Assembly (NCBI GenBank): GCA_031256125.1 | Contig: JAIRRE010000066.1 | Coordinates: forward strand, 1-6,121 | Length of the DNA stretch: 6,121 bases | Source: Burkholderiaceae bacterium | Lineage (GTDB): Bacteria; Pseudomonadota; Gammaproteobacteria; Burkholderiales; Burkholderiaceae_C | Direction of reading: 5' to 3' | Shown here: positions 1 through 6,121 of the stretch, piece by piece | Numbering within the stretch: position 1 is the stretch's first letter | Layout: every line of letters begins with the position of its first letter | Notes under the pieces: generated by a model | Seen by the model: the letters and a program-made list of their open reading frames with translations, nothing else | Told to the model about the DNA's origin: nothing | The model's database searches: none | Program-made: the position numbers and the translations under genes

Positions 1-2600
<2,600 letters not shown>

Positions 2601-2610
2601 ACGCTGCAAC
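2601..2610. other. 10-base convergent junction between carB and gnd
   Basis: The TGA of carB (2598-2600) and the TAA of the - strand gnd gene (2611-2613) face each other across only 10 bases. The only inverted repeat I see here is a 4-bp stem (GCGT 2594-2597 with ACGC 2601-2604) that has the carB stop codon as its loop. It is too weak, and has no T-run on either side, to call an intrinsic terminator. Termination of both transcripts must be Rho-dependent, use signals inside the opposing gene, or be inefficient. Confidence 0.6.
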
Positions 2611-3612
2611 TTATCCCTCGCGCTTCGATGTATCCGGGGGGTTGCGTTCCATGTGGCCGCCGAAGCCGGCGCGCATGGCGGACAAGATTTTTTCAGCGAA
2701 GGTATGTTCCCGGCGCGAGCGAAAGCGCGCAAACAGCGCCGCGGTCAGGACTTCCGCTGGCACGGCCTCGTCGATTGCGGCGTTTACGGTCCAGCGGCCT
2801 TCGCCGGAATCTTCGACAAAGCCGGAATATTCCGACAAGGCCGGACTGCCGGCAAGCGCCGATGCAGTCAGGTCCAGCAGCCAGGATGGGATCACGCTGC
2901 CCCGGCGCCAGACTTCGGCAATGTCGGCCAGGTCGAAATTGAAACGATGTTCCGGCGGCAGCGCTTGAGCACTGGCGTTGTTCAGGATGTCAAATCCCTC
3001 GGCATAGGCCTGCATCAGCCCGTATTCGATGCCGTTGTGGATCATTTTGACGAAGTGCCCCGCGCCCGCTGGGCCGGCGTGAAGGTAACCCTGCTCGATG
3101 CGAGGATCGCGCCCTTGGCGTCCCGGCGTGCGCGGGATGTCGCCCGCGCCGGGCGCAAGCGCGGCAAAGATCGGGTCGAGCCGTTCGACTACCGCCTTGT
3201 CGCCGCCGATCATCATGCAATAGCCGCGTTCCAGCCCCCGGACGCCACCGGATGTGCCGACGTCCAGGTAATAGATGCCGCGCGGGCGCAGATCCTTGTT
3301 GCGGCGGATGTCGTCCTGCCAGAAGGTGTTGCCGCCGTCGATGATGACGTCGCCTGCCTGCATCAAATCCGCCAGCCGATTGATGGTCGTTTCAGTGGCG
3401 TTCCCGGCGGGCAGCATTACCCAGGCGATGCGGGGCCGCTCCAGTTGGGCGACCAATTCCTCCAAGGTGTTGGCGTCTTGCGCGCCCTCGGCGGCGAGGT
3501 CGGCAATGGCTTTGCCGTTTTGGTCATGAACCACGGTTGTATGGCCGTGGCGCAACAGCCGGCGGACGATGTTGCCGCCCATCCGTCCCAGGCCGATCAT
3601 GCCGATTTGCAT
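2611..3612 (-). CDS. gnd: 6-phosphogluconate dehydrogenase (decarboxylating), short form
   Basis: The product (333 aa) should oxidise and decarboxylate 6-phosphogluconate to ribulose 5-phosphate and CO2 with reduction of NAD(P)+. It has an N-terminal Rossmann fold with GLGRMG (7-12), a GGNT motif (93-96), the substrate-binding DVGTSGG (117-123), and [16 protein letters not shown] (183-198) carrying the catalytic Lys189 and the conserved Asn193 and Glu196. GEGRWT (270-275) and a C-terminal [14 protein letters not shown] stretch (297-310) also fit the family. At 333 residues it belongs to the short group, which lacks much of the helical C-terminal part of the roughly 470-residue E. coli enzyme. 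The second beta strand ends in VVHDQN, with Asp30 where NADP-specific enzymes have Asn-Arg. By general Rossmann-fold rules this favours NAD+, which is inference. The ATG at 3610-3612 is supported by AAGGGA six bases upstream, and the start [13 protein letters not shown] is typical. It is the last gene of the operon, 12 bases after the hydroxyacid dehydrogenase gene. Confidence 0.94.
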   Translation of the reverse strand: MQIGMIGLGRMGGNIVRRLLRHGHTTVVHDQNGKAIADLAAEGAQDANTLEELVAQLERPRIAWVMLPAGNATETTINRLADLMQAGDVIIDGGNTFWQDDIRRNKDLRPRGIYYLDVGTSGGVRGLERGYCMMIGGDKAVVERLDPIFAALAPGAGDIPRTPGRQGRDPRIEQGYLHAGPAGAGHFVKMIHNGIEYGLMQAYAEGFDILNNASAQALPPEHRFNFDLADIAEVWRRGSVIPSWLLDLTASALAGSPALSEYSGFVEDSGEGRWTVNAAIDEAVPAEVLTAALFARFRSRREHTFAEKILSAMRAGFGGHMERNPPDTSKREG

Positions 3613-3618
3613 CTGGTT

Positions 3619-3624
3619 TCCCTT
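3619..3624 (-). promoter_or_regulatory. Ribosome binding site for gnd
   Basis: On the - strand AAGGGA lies 6 bases before the gnd ATG, directly after the TGA of the upstream dehydrogenase gene (3625-3627). It is a moderate rather than perfect Shine-Dalgarno match. The short gap makes translational coupling to the upstream gene plausible. Confidence 0.55.
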
Positions 3625-4554
3625 TCAGTTGGGCGCTTCGAGTACATCGAGCAGATTGGCCAGCGCAATGGTTGTTGAACGATCGACGCTTTCCTCGGTA
3701 TAGCCGCCGATATGGCTGGTGGCGATCACGCGCGGATCGCTCGCCAGCGACAGGTCACGCGGAGGCTCTTCGCTGAATACATCGACCGCATAGGATGCGA
3801 TCTGGCCGGCATCGAGTGCGAGGCGCAACGCAGCCGCGTCAACCAGCGACGCGCGGGCGGTATTGACCAGCACTGTGCCGGGCTGCATCGCCTGGAATTC
3901 CTGGTGCCCGATCAACGCAGCGCCGCTAGCCGATGCAGGACAGTGGAGCGTGATGACATCCGACTCAGCAATCAACGTTGCGAAGCTGACCGCGCGGGCG
4001 AAGGAAAGGCGGGCCGCGAGGTTGCTTACGGCGTCATAGACCAAAGGCTGTGCGCCCAGCGCATGGCACAGCCGCGCGACCTCACTACCGATGGCGCCGC
4101 AACCGACGACGCCGATTTTGCGTCCGCGTATTTCGCGACCGATCTGGCGCGGCCACTGGCCGCGCTTGATGCCGCTGTCGGCCTGCGGAATATGGCGCAG
4201 CGCGGCCAGCATCAACCCGATGGCCAGTTCAGCCACGCCGGGCGAATTGGCGCCTTGGGCAATGCGCACGGCAATGCCGCGTTCGGCCAGCAGCGGCAGC
4301 GGCAAATTGTCAACGCCGACCCCGTTGCGGCTGATGACCCGCAGATCGCCGGCTGCGGCAATAACGGCGGGCGTGACGGGCTCGACACCGGCCAGCCAGC
4401 CCGCGATTCCGGGGACTAGGCCGATGAGTTCGTTTTCGTCAGGCATGTGCCCAGCCTGGCAATACACCACATCATATCCGCGCTGGCGCAGAGCCTCCAC
4501 GGCAGGGTGCGGCGTTGCTGTCAACGAACGCGGTGTTACGAGAATGCGCGGCAT
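3625..4554 (-). CDS. D-isomer-specific 2-hydroxyacid dehydrogenase, substrate unassigned
   Basis: The product (309 aa, normal length for the family) interconverts a 2-oxo acid and a D-2-hydroxy acid with a nicotinamide cofactor. It has the split catalytic domain with SRNGVGVDNLPL (75-86) and NSPGVAELAIGLML (103-116), then the inserted Rossmann domain with VVGCGAIGSEVARL (149-162), where Gly151, Gly153 and Gly156 form GxGxxG. Asp174 in LVYDAVSN is at the position that usually selects NAD(H). The catalytic triad is complete: Arg234 in VNTARASLVD, Glu263 in DVFSEEPP and His281 in TSHIGGYTEES. The overall pattern is closest to phosphoglycerate-dehydrogenase-like members, but there is no C-terminal ACT regulatory domain. 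Lying between eda and gnd, with a gluconokinase-like gene upstream, a role as 2-ketogluconate reductase or 2-keto-6-phosphogluconate reductase is a reasonable inference. A D-3-phosphoglycerate or hydroxypyruvate/glyoxylate reductase role cannot be excluded. The start is chosen for the GAGGAG five bases upstream and the usual MPRILVT opening. Confidence 0.9.
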   Translation of the reverse strand: MPRILVTPRSLTATPHPAVEALRQRGYDVVYCQAGHMPDENELIGLVPGIAGWLAGVEPVTPAVIAAAGDLRVISRNGVGVDNLPLPLLAERGIAVRIAQGANSPGVAELAIGLMLAALRHIPQADSGIKRGQWPRQIGREIRGRKIGVVGCGAIGSEVARLCHALGAQPLVYDAVSNLAARLSFARAVSFATLIAESDVITLHCPASASGAALIGHQEFQAMQPGTVLVNTARASLVDAAALRLALDAGQIASYAVDVFSEEPPRDLSLASDPRVIATSHIGGYTEESVDRSTTIALANLLDVLEAPN

Positions 4555-4559
4555 ATCGG

Positions 4560-4565
4560 CTCCTC
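4560..4565 (-). promoter_or_regulatory. Ribosome binding site for the 2-hydroxyacid dehydrogenase gene
   Basis: GAGGAG on the - strand, five bases before the ATG at 4552-4554, is a strong Shine-Dalgarno match and fixes that start. It sits in the 30-base gap after the eda stop codon, which otherwise shows no hairpin or promoter I can recognise. Confidence 0.7.
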
Positions 4566-4584
4566 AGACTAGTTCAGTATGGCC

Positions 4585-5238
4585 TTACGCTGCGCTGCGA
4601 ATTTCCGCAGCGCGGGTAACGGCGGCCTTGGCCTTACGGGTGATCTCGGCAAACTTGCCTTCGCGGATGTCTTCCGTGCGCGCAATCCAGGTACCGCCGA
4701 CGGCTGCCACGGCTTTCATTTTCAGCCAGTCCTGCATGGTGTCCAGGCTGATTCCGCCGGTAGGGATGTAGCGCACATTCAAATGGGCAAAGGGGGCGGC
4801 GATGGCTTGCAGCGTGCTTGGCCCGCCGGCGGCTCCCGCCGGGAAGAACTTGGCCAGGCGGATGCCGGCTTTGGCGGCGGCGCCCAAGTCGCTGGGCGTC
4901 ATCACGCCTGGAGCGAACGGCAGACCATGCTGGGCAGCCGCTAGCACCACTTCGGGATCGAACCCCGGCGCCAGCCCGAATCGCGCTCCGGCGGCGACGG
5001 CGTCCTGGACCTGGTTCACGTCGAGCACAGTGCCGGCGCCGATGAGCAGTTCAGGGCGGGCATCCCGCAGCAGCGCCAGGCTTTCGGCGGCGGCACTGGT
5101 GCGGAAAGTAATCTCGGCCACGCGCAGCCCGCCTTCCAGCAGGGCGTCGGCCAAAGCGATGGCGTCACTCGCCCGCTCGATGGCGATGACGGGCACGACG
5201 CCGATTTGGGCCAATACAGCAAATGGTTCTTCAGACAT
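4585..5238 (-). CDS. eda: KDPG aldolase (2-keto-3-deoxy-6-phosphogluconate aldolase)
   Basis: The product (217 aa, close to the 213 of E. coli Eda) is a class I aldolase that splits 2-keto-3-deoxy-6-phosphogluconate into pyruvate and glyceraldehyde 3-phosphate, the last step of the Entner-Doudoroff route. It may also act on 4-hydroxy-2-oxoglutarate. The TIM-barrel landmarks are in order: VVPVIAI (14-20), AEITFRT (41-47) with the catalytic base Glu42 and Arg46, GAGTVL (67-72), KFFPA with the Schiff-base Lys130, PTGGIS (159-164) for the phosphate, and GGTWI (181-185). FRT and PTGGIS favour Eda over the galactonate-pathway enzyme DgoA. Two differences from E. coli stand out: the residue after KFFPA is Gly135 instead of Glu, and the Ser of GGSW is Thr. 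Neither is the catalytic lysine or base. The start is supported by GGAG six bases upstream. The gene begins 15 bases after the kinase stop. No 6-phosphogluconate dehydratase (Edd) gene adjoins it in the window. Confidence 0.94.
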   Translation of the reverse strand: MSEEPFAVLAQIGVVPVIAIERASDAIALADALLEGGLRVAEITFRTSAAAESLALLRDARPELLIGAGTVLDVNQVQDAVAAGARFGLAPGFDPEVVLAAAQHGLPFAPGVMTPSDLGAAAKAGIRLAKFFPAGAAGGPSTLQAIAAPFAHLNVRYIPTGGISLDTMQDWLKMKAVAAVGGTWIARTEDIREGKFAEITRKAKAAVTRAAEIRSAA

Positions 5239-5244
5239 GATGTG

Positions 5245-5248
5245 CTCC
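5245..5248 (-). promoter_or_regulatory. Ribosome binding site for eda
   Basis: GGAG on the - strand lies six bases before the eda ATG (5236-5238), inside the 15-base gap that follows the kinase stop codon (TAA, 5254-5256). Spacing is ideal and supports co-transcription of the two genes. Confidence 0.65.
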
Positions 5249-5253
5249 GTTAA

Positions 5254-6121
5254 TTAGTCATAAAGCCGCGCATACCGTTTCTCGTAGTCGCTCATGATCG
5301 CCTCGTAGGCAGCACGGTGGGCAGCAGCCGGCTCGATCACACCAGCGGTGCCGACCAGCGCGGAGGATGCCGTGGTCAGGTCCGGGTACGCGCCGATGGC
5401 TTTGAGTCCCAGCACCACGCCGCCCCAGGCCGCACTCTCGTCGATGGCCGGGCGCCAGAGCGGCCGGCCCAGGCAGTCGGCGACGATTTCGAGCCAGACG
5501 GGAGATTTCAGAATGCCCCCGGTCACCACCAGATCGGGGCGCGAATCATCGGCCAGCATGCGGTAAATGGCGCGAATGCAAAAGGCCAGACCTTCATATA
5601 AGGATCGGGTCAGTTCCGCCGCGCCGTGATTGAAGGACAGCCCCACGAGTGCGCCGCGCGCATCGGGCCGGTCGTTCGGACAACGCTCGCCGCTCAACAG
5701 CGGAAAAAAACGCAAGCCAGCCGCGCCGGGCGCGGCGCGGCGCGCCAGTTCATTCATGCGGTCGAACACCGGCTCATCCCCGGAGCGCGCGCCCAAAATA
5801 TGCTCCACGAACCATTGGATCGCGTTGCCGCCGCCGTGGGCTACGCCGCCGCGCAGCCAATTCCCATCGGCCAGGTAATAGCACCAGGCGTGGGAGCCGC
5901 GATCGACCCGGGGCTGCGCGCACCGCAATCGCAGCGCAATGGACGTGCCCGCCGAGAAGCTCATGCGGCCCTCGACCAGCCCCACGGCGCCCAAGTGCGC
6001 CAATGCGCCGTCCGCAGCACCGACAACCGCTGGCGTCCCCTCGCTCAGCCCCATGGCTGCGGCGTAGCTGGTCTGCAACCCGCGCACCATGCTGGTGGGT
6101 TCGACGCATTCGGAAAAGCGG
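5254..6121 (-). CDS. FGGY-family carbohydrate kinase, probable gluconokinase, 5'-truncated by the window edge
   Basis: This is the C-terminal 288 residues of an ATP-dependent sugar or sugar-acid kinase; FGGY kinases are usually about 500 residues. The frame stays open through base 6120 (RFSECVEPTS before the Met at 6088-6090), so that Met is internal and about 200 N-terminal residues are off the right edge. Counting from that Met, one sees GAADGAL (24-30) with the likely catalytic base Asp28, the nucleotide-phosphate loop SAGTS (46-50), a Gly-rich GGVAHGGGNAIQWF (81-94), LSGERCPNDRPDARG (132-146), a run that fits FGGY signature 2 as I remember it (about 146-165, GALVGLSF...LYEG), and the adenosine-binding GGILKSPVWLEIVADCLG (191-208). 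The GG(x)nGGN..WF and GER...ARG...GLS patterns are those of FGGY gluconate kinases such as Bacillus GntK. The eda and gnd neighbours agree with 6-phosphogluconate as product. Xylulose, glycerol or another polyol or sugar acid remains possible because the substrate-contacting N-terminal half is missing. It is the most upstream visible gene of the operon. Confidence 0.88.
   Translation of the reverse strand, partial: RFSECVEPTSMVRGLQTSYAAAMGLSEGTPAVVGAADGALAHLGAVGLVEGRMSFSAGTSIALRLRCAQPRVDRGSHAWCYYLADGNWLRGGVAHGGGNAIQWFVEHILGARSGDEPVFDRMNELARRAAPGAAGLRFFPLLSGERCPNDRPDARGALVGLSFNHGAAELTRSLYEGLAFCIRAIYRMLADDSRPDLVVTGGILKSPVWLEIVADCLGRPLWRPAIDESAAWGGVVLGLKAIGAYPDLTTASSALVGTAGVIEPAAAHRAAYEAIMSDYEKRYARLYD

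Noticed and set aside
2653..3678. A 341-codon open frame on the + strand covering almost all of gnd in antisense.
   Set aside because: It lies opposite a gene with complete family motifs, and its translation shows no recognisable domain. Long antisense frames are common in GC-rich genes with strong third-position GC bias.
4147..4165. Perfect 8-bp inverted repeat (GCGCGGCC / GGCCGCGC) with a 3-base loop.
   Set aside because: It is within the dehydrogenase coding sequence and encodes ordinary residues (RGQWPR). It has no T-run, so it is not an intrinsic terminator; such palindromes arise easily at this GC content.
3712..4419. A 235-codon + strand frame opposite the 2-hydroxyacid dehydrogenase gene, with a further one at 4091-4771.
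   Set aside because: The - strand protein has an intact catalytic triad and cofactor site and a good ribosome binding site; the + strand frames have neither motifs nor a convincing Shine-Dalgarno.
4826..4842. Perfect 7-bp inverted repeat (CCGGCGG / CCGCCGG) with a 3-base loop in eda.
   Set aside because: It coincides with the Ala/Gly/Pro codons of the active-site loop (PAGAAGG). GC-rich codon choice explains it and no T-run follows.
5731..5748. Very GC-rich palindromic run in the kinase gene.
   Set aside because: It encodes an Ala/Arg/Gly/Pro-rich linker (RRAAPGAAG) with no T-run or neighbouring boundary; low-complexity coding sequence is enough to explain it.
6088..6090. ATG on the - strand at 6090 as the start of the kinase gene.
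   Set aside because: The frame continues upstream to the window edge, and the visible protein lacks the whole N-terminal half of an FGGY kinase, so this Met is internal.

Overview
This window looks like chromosomal DNA of a GC-rich proteobacterium. The partial CarB protein, especially its central domain and its allosteric domain, resembles betaproteobacterial sequences, and I would guess Burkholderiales, perhaps Comamonadaceae. That placement is from memory of the family, not from a search. Coding density is very high: almost every base is in one of five genes, the longest gap between genes is 30 bases, and there is no stretch over 300 bases without a gene. I see no rRNA, tRNA, insertion sequence, CRISPR array, phage gene or attachment site.

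Layout. Bases 1-2600 on the + strand hold the 3' four-fifths of carB, the large subunit of carbamoyl-phosphate synthetase (arginine and pyrimidine biosynthesis); its 5' end lies off the left edge. After a 10-base gap the rest of the window (2611-6121) is a tightly packed set of four genes on the - strand, converging on carB. Read in transcription order from the right edge they are: an FGGY-family sugar or sugar-acid kinase, best matched to gluconokinase and cut off at its 5' end; the KDPG aldolase eda; a D-isomer-specific 2-hydroxyacid dehydrogenase; and a short-form 6-phosphogluconate dehydrogenase (gnd). The gaps are 15, 30 and 12 bases, and each internal gene has a Shine-Dalgarno-like sequence in the gap before it, so the four are very probably one operon. 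Its promoter, and any transporter or regulator, would lie beyond base 6121.

How the genes fit together (inference). The kinase would make 6-phosphogluconate from gluconate. Gnd would decarboxylate it oxidatively to ribulose 5-phosphate. Eda would cleave KDPG, the Entner-Doudoroff intermediate, to pyruvate and glyceraldehyde 3-phosphate. The hydroxyacid dehydrogenase could feed the route by reducing 2-ketogluconate, or its 6-phosphate. The 6-phosphogluconate dehydratase (Edd) needed to connect kinase and Eda is not in the window. I see no evidence of a wholly new system. The most open question is the substrate of the hydroxyacid dehydrogenase and hence the true entry compound of the pathway.
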